DNA from: Neobacillus vireti | GTDB lineage: Bacteria > Bacillota > Bacilli > Bacillales > Cytobacillaceae | Reading direction: 5' to 3' | NCBI RefSeq assembly: GCF_001026695.1 | Contig: NZ_LDNB01000017.1 | Span: forward strand, 248,206 to 312,205 | Length of the DNA: 64,000 nt | Shown here: one piece after another, positions 27,244-35,237 of the stretch | Layout: the number at the start of each line of letters is the position of its first letter | How positions within the stretch are numbered: the first letter of the stretch is position 1 | Made by a program: the position numbers and the translations under genes | Notes under the pieces: generated by a model | What the model was told of the DNA's origin: nothing | The model's database searches: none | What the model saw: only the letters and a program-made list of their open reading frames with translations

Positions 27244-27293
27244 AAAATATCAACTTACCTATATACATTAACTCAGAGTAGGATGGGGATACG

Positions 27294-27512
27294 ATGTCAG
27301 ACTATCAACAATTTCTCGATGAACGTGACAAGATTGATTTTCTTATCCAAAAAGGCTGCCAAATTAACAGTGTAAGAGAACATTTAAATGGGGCTTCTGT
27401 TGATTTTTTACATCCAAATGGAAATGTCACAGAAACCTTACTAATTGGGACCGCCAACGGAAGGAAATATTTTTCCAGTCTATTAATTAGTCAGAATCAG
27501 CCGAAAGACTGA
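27294..27512 (+). CDS. Small hypothetical protein in pyrimidine cluster
   Basis: The 72-residue soluble protein has GGATGGGGATACG before its ATG and lies 50 bp after the dihydropyrimidinase gene, followed by a terminator. It therefore appears to be the last gene of the preT-preA-hydA operon. No motif or family is recognised. It is too small to be the missing carbamoyl-beta-alanine amidohydrolase. A regulatory or subunit role is possible but unproved. Confidence 0.65.
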   Translation: MSDYQQFLDERDKIDFLIQKGCQINSVREHLNGASVDFLHPNGNVTETLLIGTANGRKYFSSLLISQNQPKD

Positions 27513-27523
27513 TTACAAAGGAA

Positions 27524-27554
27524 GAGGGCTGGTTGAAAGACCAGTCCTTTTCTT
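27524..27554 (+). terminator. Terminator of preTA-hydA operon
   Basis: AGGGCTGGT and ACCAGTCCT form a stem with one wobble, followed by TTTTCTT. Confidence 0.65.
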
Positions 27555-27579
27555 ACTATTATCAAGGAGTGCTATTCAA

Positions 27580-29196
27580 ATGAAAGAACATTTTCAATTA
27601 ACGACCGCAGATATTTTGAAACGAAAGCACTTTGAAAACTCAATCGTTATTGCAGGCGAGGAGGGCATCCACAGAACCGTTAAATGGGTTCATGTTGTCG
27701 AGGTAACAAGTATTCGCAACCTATTAAATGGGAACGAGCTTATTTTGTCAACAGGGGTGGCCTGGAAGGAAAATGTGAATTTATTTGTCTCGATGGTGAA
27801 GGAATTTATTGAAAACAATACGGCAGGGTTATGCCTTGAGATGGGGACATACATGTCCGAGGTCCCTTCAGAGGTCATTGATCTTGCTAATAATGAGCAA
27901 TTTCCGATTATTATTTTTCAAAAAGAAGTGCCGTTTGTTGAAATCACTCAAGACATCCATTCCGTCATCATTAACCAGCAATACCAGAAGATTTCTGACT
28001 TAGAGAATTATTCGCAGAGCTTAAATAAACGACTTCTTACCATTGAAACATATGAGGATATTCTTCAATTTATTTTCTCAGCATTGGATGTGCAAATCAT
28101 TTTCCGCTTGAAAAACCAGGAGTATGAATTCGTACCTGAAATCAATCGCCAAGAACAAGTTTCAATTATCACCAAGCTTCAGGAGGCGAAAAAGCAGCCT
28201 TATGATTATATTGCTTCGGCGCCGATTTTTTTGTTTGGCCAGGAATATGCTGAATTGGTTGTCTATTCAAAGGATATTCCCATCAGTGAATATGATTCGT
28301 TGATTTTAGATCGAACCGCAACCGCATTAGCCCAGCATTTATTAAGAGATTTGTATGTGGAGGAAAAAAAGCGCGTCGAAGAGTTTGAGTGGCTGCACGG
28401 CTGGCTTGACGGTGAGCATTCACTTGAAGACATCCACGAATACCTCGTTGAAAATGGAATCAAACCAAAGACAAGTGATGTTGCGGTATTAATCACAAAA
28501 CAGATTCCTGTTAAGGAAAAATCAAGTAAGGATGTTACCTACTTCAAATTATTATTTCGCTCTGTTTTTGAACAGAATGGCTTTGCTGTCTTTTTCGTCG
28601 AAAAAAGAAATGAGATTACCTTTATACTGTTAAATAATCGAACGAAGAAAAATCTAAAGGAACGGATTAAAAAGGCGATTGAATCGATCCAAGACTCAGA
28701 ATTTATCCGTCAGCAAACTTCGGCAAAGCTGATCATTGCAGCTGGTAAGTTCATTCAATCACTGAGTGAGGTACATAAAAGCTATCAAACAGCAAAAGAA
28801 ACGCTGCGGATTCAACAAAAAATGACGAACAAACAAATTTATCATTTTTATGAAGATCTGCATTTATATCGGCTGATTTCGCAAATGAGCAGACACACTG
28901 ATTTACATGAACTAGCCTCTGAATACTTACAGCCCGTCATTCAATATGATCAACAATACAATGGTAAATTGTTAGAAACGTTAAAAGCCTATTTGGAGTG
29001 TAATGGGTCGAAGCAGGAAACCTCGAACAAGTTATTTATCGTCAGACAAACGTTATACCATCGTCTGCATAAACTCGAAAACCTGTTAGGAGAAGACTTT
29101 ATGGAGCATGAAAAAAGGGTGGCGATCGAATTTATGCTTTTGGTTCATGATTATCTCTCGGCCTCCCAGCTTAAGAGAGCAAATCAAGCCTTGTAA
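27580..29196 (+). CDS. PucR-family transcriptional regulator of the pyrimidine cluster
   Basis: The 538-residue protein has the full PucR layout: an N-terminal PucR sensor domain (about 1-140, with VKWVHVVEVTSIRNLLNGNELILSTG), a GGDEF-like middle, and a C-terminal helix-turn-helix (NKLFIVRQTLYHRLHKLENLLG, about 490-512). In Bacillus subtilis PucR governs purine catabolism. Relatives sit beside pyrimidine degradation genes and activate them. Here it lies between the preTA-hydA operon and the dehydrogenase/aminotransferase genes. A PucR-like box is present before preT. The inducer is probably a pathway intermediate (inference). Confidence 0.9.
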   Translation: MKEHFQLTTADILKRKHFENSIVIAGEEGIHRTVKWVHVVEVTSIRNLLNGNELILSTGVAWKENVNLFVSMVKEFIENNTAGLCLEMGTYMSEVPSEVIDLANNEQFPIIIFQKEVPFVEITQDIHSVIINQQYQKISDLENYSQSLNKRLLTIETYEDILQFIFSALDVQIIFRLKNQEYEFVPEINRQEQVSIITKLQEAKKQPYDYIASAPIFLFGQEYAELVVYSKDIPISEYDSLILDRTATALAQHLLRDLYVEEKKRVEEFEWLHGWLDGEHSLEDIHEYLVENGIKPKTSDVAVLITKQIPVKEKSSKDVTYFKLLFRSVFEQNGFAVFFVEKRNEITFILLNNRTKKNLKERIKKAIESIQDSEFIRQQTSAKLIIAAGKFIQSLSEVHKSYQTAKETLRIQQKMTNKQIYHFYEDLHLYRLISQMSRHTDLHELASEYLQPVIQYDQQYNGKLLETLKAYLECNGSKQETSNKLFIVRQTLYHRLHKLENLLGEDFMEHEKRVAIEFMLLVHDYLSASQLKRANQAL

Positions 29197-29374
29197 ATCG
29201 TCACAAAATTAGCAAAATGTTAAATGATTATTCAATTTGTCGCAGAAATGCTTCAAGATATTTTACGGATTGTCTAATGAAAGGCGACTTTCGATACGAG
29301 ATAATGATGGTATCAACGTTTTATTGTTGGAAAATTCAATCGATTATTTTTTAAAAAAATAAGGAGGTTACAGT

Positions 29375-30841
29375 ATGAGCGTTACAAAAAATGATACAGC
29401 AGTTTTAAAAAACTTTATTAACGGTGAATGGGTGAATTCGAACAGCAATCAAACACTCGATGTACCGAATCCAGCAACGAATGAACTGTTAACAAAAGTT
29501 CCGGTATCATCTCAAGAGGACGTCAATCTTGCTGTTGCAGCAGCTAAAGAAGCGTTTAAAAAATGGAAAAACGTCCCGGTACCGAAGCGGGCAAGGATCC
29601 TGTTCAAATATCACTATCTGTTAACTGAAAACCATGAAGCATTGGCAAAGTTAATTGTTGAGGAAAATGGAAAGGCTTACAAGGAAGCATTTGGGGAGGT
29701 GCAGCGCGGGATTGAGTGTGTTGAATTCGCATCAGGCGCACCCACATTAATGATGGGTGAAACACTTTCAGGTATTGCCGAGGACATCGATTCAGAAATG
29801 TTCCGTTATCCGCTAGGGGTTGTTGGCGGAATTACCCCGTTCAACTTCCCGATGATGGTGCCTTTATGGATGTTTCCGCTTGCCGTGGCGTGTGGAAATA
29901 CCTTTGTATTGAAACCATCTGAGCGCACGCCGATTTTAGCTAATCGATTAGCAGAGTTATTCACAGAGGCTGGTGCACCAAATGGTGTCTTAAATGTCGT
30001 TCATGGTGCCCATGATGTCGTCAACGGTTTACTCGAGCATAAGGATATTGCAGCGATTTCCTTTGTCGGCTCGCAGGTAGTGGCAAAGTATGTTTATCAG
30101 CGGGCAGCTGCTGAAGGTAAACGGGTTCAAGCCCTTTCTGGCGCGAAAAACCACCATATTGTCATGCCTGATGCTGATATGGATAAGGCCGTTCAGCACG
30201 TGCTAAGTTCCACATTTGGCAGTGCCGGGCAGCGCTGCATGGCCTGCAGTGCTGTTGTCGTTGTCGGCGATAATGAACCTTTTGTTGAAGCATTGAAGAA
30301 AAAGGCAGATGAATTAATTATCGGGAACGGCATGGATGACGAAGTATTATTAACTCCTGTCATCCGCAGGGAACACCGTGAAAGGGCATTAAGCTATATC
30401 GAAAAAGGAGTAGAGGAAGGAGCAGATTTGATCAGGGATGGCCGCCGGGAAATGGATGACCTTCCCGAAGGAAATTTCCTCGGACCAACGATATTTGATC
30501 ATGTTACTCCAGAGATGACCATTGCTAAAGACGAAATTTTTGCACCGGTCTTAAGTCTGCTTCGTGCGAATAATTTAGATGAGGGGTTAGAATTTATCCG
30601 TAAATCGAGGTACGGAAACGGAGCTACCATTTATACAAATAACGCAAAAGCTGTTCGCCAGTTCCGCGAAGAAGCTGATGCCGGCATGTTAGGGATCAAC
30701 GTCGGCGTTCCGGCAACAATGGCCTTCTTCCCATTCTCCGGCTGGAAGGATTCCTTCTACGGTGACCTCCATGTGAATGGAAAAGACGGGTTAAACTTCT
30801 ATACTCGGAAGAAAATGATCACCTCAAGATTTGACGCGTAG
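29375..30841 (+). CDS. mmsA: CoA-acylating (methyl)malonate-semialdehyde dehydrogenase
   Basis: The 488-residue aldehyde dehydrogenase belongs to the MmsA/IolA group, shown by the lead FINGEWVNS, GGITPFNFPMMVPLWM (about 148) and the catalytic cysteine in GQRCMACSA (about 284). It converts malonate semialdehyde to acetyl-CoA, and the methyl form to propionyl-CoA, with NAD and CoA. These semialdehydes arise from beta-alanine and beta-aminoisobutyrate, the end products of uracil and thymine breakdown. AAGGAGG precedes the ATG. IolA also serves inositol breakdown, but no inositol gene is nearby. Confidence 0.92.
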   Translation: MSVTKNDTAVLKNFINGEWVNSNSNQTLDVPNPATNELLTKVPVSSQEDVNLAVAAAKEAFKKWKNVPVPKRARILFKYHYLLTENHEALAKLIVEENGKAYKEAFGEVQRGIECVEFASGAPTLMMGETLSGIAEDIDSEMFRYPLGVVGGITPFNFPMMVPLWMFPLAVACGNTFVLKPSERTPILANRLAELFTEAGAPNGVLNVVHGAHDVVNGLLEHKDIAAISFVGSQVVAKYVYQRAAAEGKRVQALSGAKNHHIVMPDADMDKAVQHVLSSTFGSAGQRCMACSAVVVVGDNEPFVEALKKKADELIIGNGMDDEVLLTPVIRREHRERALSYIEKGVEEGADLIRDGRREMDDLPEGNFLGPTIFDHVTPEMTIAKDEIFAPVLSLLRANNLDEGLEFIRKSRYGNGATIYTNNAKAVRQFREEADAGMLGINVGVPATMAFFPFSGWKDSFYGDLHVNGKDGLNFYTRKKMITSRFDA

Positions 30842-30845
30842 AAAT

Positions 30846-30858
30846 GGTGTCAGGCACC
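30846..30858 (+). repeat. Copy of dispersed motif GGTGTCAGGCACC
   Basis: An exact 13-mer copy fills the short gap between the semialdehyde dehydrogenase stop and the aminotransferase ribosome binding site. Here it has no matching second arm, so it is not a terminator. Confidence 0.7.
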
Positions 30859-30884
30859 AAATTCCAAAATATGGAGGAATGAAA

Positions 30885-32240
30885 ATGGTTCAAACAAGTC
30901 GGCCCCATGAAACATTATTAGACCAGGATGATAAGTATGTCTGGCATTCGATGAAGCCTTATAACCCGAAAGCAACGATTGTTGCCACGAAGGCAGAGGG
31001 TTCGTGGGTGACAGATGCCGACGGCAAACGTTATTTGGATGCAATGGCAGGGCTGTGGTGTGTAAATGTTGGCTACGGCCGGACCGAGCTTGCAGAAGCT
31101 GCCTATGAACAATTAAAGGAAATGGCCTATTTTCCACTATCGCAAGGCCATGTTCCGGCTATTAAACTAGCAGAACAATTAAATGAAATGCTAGGCGATG
31201 AATATGTCATCTTTTTCTCGAACAGCGGTTCAGAGGCAAACGAAACGGCTTTTAAAATCGTCAGGCAATACCATCAGCAAAAGGGCGAACATAATCGCTA
31301 TAAAATCGTCTCCCGGTACCGGTCCTACCACGGTAACTCAATGGGAGCTTTAGCTGCAACCGGGCAGGCACAACGAAAATATAAATATGAGCCGTTATCA
31401 CCAGGGTTTATCCATGTATCACCTCCGGATTCGTACCGAGATGATACAAACGTTTCAGACCCAAGGGACCTAGCTTCGGTCAAAGAAATTGACAAGACGA
31501 TGACATGGGAGCTCAGTGAGACAATTGCGGCAATGATTATGGAACCTATTATCACCGGGGGCGGTGTACTTGTTCCGCCGGACGGCTATATGCAGGCAGC
31601 AAAAGAGGTCTGTGAAAAACATGGCGCACTACTTATCGTTGATGAAGTCATTTGCGGTTTCGGCAGGACCGGCAAACCGTTTGGCTTTATGAACTATGGG
31701 GTAAAGCCGGACATCATTACCATGGCAAAAGGAATTACAAGTGCCTACCTGCCACTCTCGGCGACAGCAGTTCGTAAAGACATATACGAAGCGTTTAAAG
31801 GGACAGAGGAGTATGATTACTTCCGTCACGTAAATACATTTGGCGGCAATCCCGCAGCCTGTGCACTTGCGTTAAAGAATCTCGAGATTATGGAAAAGGA
31901 AAACTTATTTGACCGCTCCAGAGATTTAGGGGAACAGTTACTGAATGATCTAACGAACCTGTTACAGGACCACCCCTATGTCGGAAATGTTCGTGGTAAA
32001 GGCTTACTAGTGGGGATTGAATTAGTGAAGGATAAGGGCACAAAGGAACCGTTGGATGTAGCCCTTGTTAATCAAGTAATTGCAAATTGTAAACAGGAAG
32101 GGATTATCATCGGGAAAAACGGCGCAACAGTAGCAGGATACAACAATGTGTTGACATTAGCACCGCCACTCAACATTGAACAGAAAGATTTACATTTTAT
32201 CGTCAAAACACTCACTGAATCACTGGATAAAATCCGTTGA
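30885..32240 (+). CDS. Class III omega-aminotransferase (beta-alanine type)
   Basis: The start is ATG 30885, 7 bp after GGAGG. An ATG at 30879 is too close to the site. The 451-residue PLP enzyme shows the class III signature LLIVDEVICGFGRTGKPFG (about 244) and the PLP lysine in MAKGITSAYLPLSATAV (about 283). It should move the amino group of beta-alanine or beta-aminoisobutyrate to pyruvate or 2-oxoglutarate, giving the semialdehyde used by the dehydrogenase before it. The two genes form one unit, ended by the terminator at 32253. Confidence 0.88.
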   Translation: MVQTSRPHETLLDQDDKYVWHSMKPYNPKATIVATKAEGSWVTDADGKRYLDAMAGLWCVNVGYGRTELAEAAYEQLKEMAYFPLSQGHVPAIKLAEQLNEMLGDEYVIFFSNSGSEANETAFKIVRQYHQQKGEHNRYKIVSRYRSYHGNSMGALAATGQAQRKYKYEPLSPGFIHVSPPDSYRDDTNVSDPRDLASVKEIDKTMTWELSETIAAMIMEPIITGGGVLVPPDGYMQAAKEVCEKHGALLIVDEVICGFGRTGKPFGFMNYGVKPDIITMAKGITSAYLPLSATAVRKDIYEAFKGTEEYDYFRHVNTFGGNPAACALALKNLEIMEKENLFDRSRDLGEQLLNDLTNLLQDHPYVGNVRGKGLLVGIELVKDKGTKEPLDVALVNQVIANCKQEGIIIGKNGATVAGYNNVLTLAPPLNIEQKDLHFIVKTLTESLDKIR

Positions 32241-32252
32241 TTTCGATAAAGA

Positions 32253-32300
32253 AGAGCGCTCGTAACTTACAAATTGTAAATTACGAGTGTTCTTTTTTTT
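32253..32300 (+). terminator. Terminator between pyrimidine and microcompartment regions
   Basis: CTCGTAA and TTACGAG (with flanking GAGCG/TGTTC) form a stem, followed by eight T. Confidence 0.75.
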
Positions 32301-32376
32301 CATTTTAGGACATAAATTCACTATATCAATCATTTAATAGAATGGGGTTCTTTTCGCGTATCCGTGTGAAAGAATG

Positions 32377-32390
32377 TCGAAATTTTTCGA
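32377..32390. promoter_or_regulatory. Inverted repeat, candidate DeoR operator
   Basis: TCGAAA and TTTCGA flank TT and end 8 bp before the -35 of the microcompartment promoter. This is about -56 to -43 from the predicted start of transcription, close to where Bacillus subtilis DeoR binds its own target promoter. Confidence 0.4.
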
Positions 32391-32398
32391 AGTAATAA

Positions 32399-32426
32399 TT
32401 GACAGAAGATTTGAATGAGTTATAAT
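32399..32426 (+). promoter_or_regulatory. Sigma-A promoter of the microcompartment operon
   Basis: TTGACA (32399-32404) and TATAAT (32421-32426) are separated by 16 bp. The leader before the deoR start would be about 140 nt and contains a cre box. Confidence 0.7.
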
Positions 32427-32512
32427 AAATTTAGCAATTGTTCACATAAGATTTACATAATTTCACGCAGTTCTCGTTCATGAAAATATGCAATGTTTCT
32501 TTAAACAATAGT

Positions 32513-32528
32513 TTGTAATCGTTTTCTT
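32513..32528 (+). promoter_or_regulatory. cre box (CcpA site) in microcompartment operon leader
   Basis: TTGTAATCGTTTTCTT fits WTGNAANCGNWNNCWW at every fixed position. It lies about 80 bp downstream of the predicted transcription start, the position of a roadblock-type repression site. Confidence 0.65.
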
Positions 32529-32572
32529 TTAGTTTTTGATTTTAATAACTTTAAAAATTAGGTGAGTTTAAA

Positions 32573-33535
32573 ATGGCGGATGAAAGAATTTCGCGCCTTG
32601 TTGAAGTGGCGAAATTGTACTATCAATTAGACTACAGTCAACAGGAAATTGCGAAGCAGTTAGGTATTTCCCGCCCCACCGTCTCCAGGCTTCTGGATCA
32701 AGCGATTCAAGAAGGTGTTGTCCATATCAAAATAATTAATCCGGCCGAGGATGTTCAGGAATTAGCAATGCAAGTGAAGGATAAATTCCAGTTAAAGCAT
32801 TGTATTGTCGCTTCGATTCCAGAATATGAAGATGAACTCATCAAAGAGAAACTGGGAGACGTTTCTGCCGATTATTTATATGAAATTGTTCAAAACGGCG
32901 ACACCATTGGAATTACTTGGGGAACAACCCTTTATCAACTCGTGAAAAAACTGCAGCCTAAGAATGTAAAGGATATTACGATTGTTCAACTTAATGGTGG
33001 GGTAAGTTATTCTGAGTCAAACACATATGCATCAGAAATAATCAATGGCCTTGCTAATGCCTTCAATACGACACCACATTTCTTACCGGTCCCAGCGGTG
33101 GTAGACCATATCGTCGTCAAGCAGGCGATTGTGGCTGACAGGCATGTAAAAAGAATATTAGAGTTAGGCAAACAGGCTAATATCGCGATTTTTACGGTCG
33201 GGGAGCCTGGCGAACAATCGACGCTCATGCATGCGGGTTACTTTTTAGACAGTGATATCGAGATTTTACGCTCAAATCAAACGGTTGGTGATATCTGCTC
33301 TAGGTTTATTGATATCGACGGGAAGATAAGCCACGAAGCTTTAAATGACCGTACGATTGGCATTGAACTCTCGCACTTGGCCGGAAAAGATTACGGCATC
33401 CTGATTGCAGGCGGTAATACGAAAGTTGATGGTATTTATGGTGCCCTGATTGGCCTGCACGCAAATGTACTGATTACCGATCAGTATACTGCCAAGGCTT
33501 TACTCGAAATGGGGGGTGATAACATTAATGGATAA
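32573..33535 (+). CDS. deoR: SorC/DeoR-type sugar-phosphate-responsive regulator
   Basis: The 320-residue protein has an N-terminal helix-turn-helix (YSQQEIAKQLGISRPTVSRLLDQA, about 22-45) and a C-terminal sugar-binding domain of the SorC group, which includes Bacillus subtilis DeoR. That protein represses deoxyribonucleoside use and is released by deoxyribose 5-phosphate. Here it is the first gene of the operon ending in deoC, so the same ligand fits well. Its end overlaps the start region of pduL by a few bases. It probably represses the operon from the inverted repeat at 32377. Confidence 0.88.
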   Translation: MADERISRLVEVAKLYYQLDYSQQEIAKQLGISRPTVSRLLDQAIQEGVVHIKIINPAEDVQELAMQVKDKFQLKHCIVASIPEYEDELIKEKLGDVSADYLYEIVQNGDTIGITWGTTLYQLVKKLQPKNVKDITIVQLNGGVSYSESNTYASEIINGLANAFNTTPHFLPVPAVVDHIVVKQAIVADRHVKRILELGKQANIAIFTVGEPGEQSTLMHAGYFLDSDIEILRSNQTVGDICSRFIDIDGKISHEALNDRTIGIELSHLAGKDYGILIAGGNTKVDGIYGALIGLHANVLITDQYTAKALLEMGGDNING

Positions 33536-34187
33536 AGAGAGTATTAGAGAACTAGTCGAAAAGATTGTCAAAAATACACTTCAACCAGCAAAGCAAGTTC
33601 CGATTGCAGCTTCAAACCGGCATATTCATTTATCACCTGAACATGTCGAACGGCTCTTCGGGAAAGGCTACGAATTAAATAAATTGAAAGCCCTTTCCCA
33701 GCCGAATCAATTTGCTGCAAAGGAAACTGTTACCTTAATTGGTCCAAAGGGTAAGATTGAAAATGTTCGAGTTCTTGGCCCTGCGCGGGGCAGCACGCAA
33801 GTGGAAGTGTCTTTATTCGACGGCTTTACGCTTGGTGTGAAACCGCCAATTCGTAACTCCGGTGATATTAAAGGTTCAGAATCGATCACTATCCAAGGTC
33901 CGCGCGGGCAAATCACCATTAATGAAGGGCTGATATGTGCCGCACGCCATATCCATATGCATACTGTAGATGCCGAAGCGTTTGCTGTTTCGGATGGAGA
34001 TCTTGTTCAAGTGAAAGTTGCTGGAGCACGCGGAGTTATTTTCTCCAATGTTTTGATTCGTGTTTCACCAAAATACAATCTTGAGATGCATATTGACCTC
34101 GATGAGGCAAATGCTGCAGATATCAAAAATGGACAAATTGGAGAAATTGTCGCCATTGAAAGTAGAAATAAAGTTAGTGGGGAGTAA
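33528..34187 (+). CDS. pduL: Phosphate propanoyltransferase PduL, microcompartment cargo
   Basis: ATG 33528 is chosen over the GTG at 33516 because GGGGGGTGAT then lies at normal spacing. The 219-residue protein has the two PduL zinc regions ASNRHIHLSPEHVERLFG and AARHIHMHTVDAEAFAVSDGD. It converts acyl-CoA plus phosphate to acyl phosphate and frees CoA inside the shell. The first 17 residues (MDKESIRELVEKIVKNT) form an amphipathic helix joined by a short linker, the form of an encapsulation peptide. With the acetaldehyde from DeoC the product would be acetyl phosphate. Confidence 0.93.
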   Translation: MDKESIRELVEKIVKNTLQPAKQVPIAASNRHIHLSPEHVERLFGKGYELNKLKALSQPNQFAAKETVTLIGPKGKIENVRVLGPARGSTQVEVSLFDGFTLGVKPPIRNSGDIKGSESITIQGPRGQITINEGLICAARHIHMHTVDAEAFAVSDGDLVQVKVAGARGVIFSNVLIRVSPKYNLEMHIDLDEANAADIKNGQIGEIVAIESRNKVSGE

Positions 34188-34939
34188 TGCTGGTGGATAT
34201 TAAATCACAGGTTAAAATGCTCGTCCAGCAAGTTGTCGAGACCTACTTAAAGGAAAAGTCGCAAGTGAAAAAAGGACAACCGATTGCTATACTTTTAGGT
34301 TACCAATCTCCTAATCCAGCGGAAATATTGGAAGCGGTTACCCCGTTAGTGAATTCTTACGAGGTGACGTTAATTTTATCAAAGGATTGGCTCGAAGCAA
34401 CTACTAAATTGAGCGGAAAGTCATATGTTTTATTAGAAGAGACTTCACAACAAGAATTGCTTGCCTTAATGGAAAAATCAGCCGTTCTTGTTGTCCCTGC
34501 TGCATCCTATCAATTGGTATCGAAGCTTGCCTTAACAATCGATGATGAAATAGCGGTGTGGTTAGCGATTCAATATCAATTAGTTGGTAAGCCCATTGTT
34601 ATCGCAAACGATGATGTCGAACCGAATGTGTATCAGCAAATCTATGCGCCGCATTCTGTCCAGGCACGCCTGCAGTCATACATTCGGCAGATTCAAGCAG
34701 ATGATGTGAAGTGGGTGCCGTTAAAGAAGCTTGCACAAACGGTTGAAGACCAATACATTGTCTCCCAAGAAAAACAAGCTCTCATCCTAGCGAAGCATGT
34801 AGAAAAAGCTGATCGCGATGGATTACGAGAAATAGTTGTTCCAGCTAGGAGTAAGGTGACACCTTCGGCAAAGGACTTAGCGAGAGAATTAAAGATTGAT
34901 ATTAAGCAGGTCGATTCCTCGAAAGGAGGGACGCTATGA
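34187..34939 (+). CDS. Microcompartment-associated flavoprotein-like protein
   Basis: The 250-residue protein begins in the stop codon of pduL and ends overlapping the next start, so it is tightly coupled. Residues 1-24 (MLVDIKSQVKMLVQQVVETY and on) form a helix resembling an encapsulation peptide. After them comes an alpha/beta fold, GQPIAILLGYQSPNPAEILEAV, VTLILSKDWLEA, VLVVPAASYQLVSKLAL and PIVIANDDVEPNVY, reminiscent of the flavoprotein fold and of a conserved protein of ethanolamine-type operons of unknown role. It may bind a flavin or CoA-like ligand. Function is not established. Confidence 0.7.
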   Translation: MLVDIKSQVKMLVQQVVETYLKEKSQVKKGQPIAILLGYQSPNPAEILEAVTPLVNSYEVTLILSKDWLEATTKLSGKSYVLLEETSQQELLALMEKSAVLVVPAASYQLVSKLALTIDDEIAVWLAIQYQLVGKPIVIANDDVEPNVYQQIYAPHSVQARLQSYIRQIQADDVKWVPLKKLAQTVEDQYIVSQEKQALILAKHVEKADRDGLREIVVPARSKVTPSAKDLARELKIDIKQVDSSKGGTL

Positions 34940-35235
34940 TCATTTGTAAAGTGGTAGGATCGATTGTATCTACCACTAAAGCAGAGAAATTAAAAGGGAA
35001 GAAACTTCTGATTGTACAACCACTTGATATGAGAAGTATCGAAGAAGACGGAAAACCACTCGTCGCAATCGATACTGTTGGAGCAGGAGTCGGTGAAGTC
35101 GTTTTACTCGTCAGCGGAAGTTCTGCACGACAAACAGAAATTACAAACGGTGTGCCTGCTGATGCGGCAATCGTGGGAATTGTCGATCAGATTGAGATAA
35201 AAGGGTCCTTAACCTTTAAAAAAGGGGGTAACTAA
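34936..35235 (+). CDS. eutN: BMC-P pentameric shell vertex protein (EutN/CcmL family)
   Basis: The 99-residue protein starts MIICKVVGSIVSTTKAEKLKGKKLLIVQPLD and carries AIDTVGAGVGEVVLLVSGSSAR, the classic EutN/CcmL pattern. Five copies form the pentamers that close the corners of a microcompartment shell. It is one of three BMC-P genes in the operon. It overlaps the preceding gene by 4 bp. Confidence 0.95.
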   Translation: MIICKVVGSIVSTTKAEKLKGKKLLIVQPLDMRSIEEDGKPLVAIDTVGAGVGEVVLLVSGSSARQTEITNGVPADAAIVGIVDQIEIKGSLTFKKGGN

Positions 35236-35237
35236 TT

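Noticed and set aside
29197..29374. cre box before the semialdehyde dehydrogenase gene
   Set aside because: ATGAAAGGCGACTTTC is close in look, but the central CG is shifted by one base and the consensus fails.
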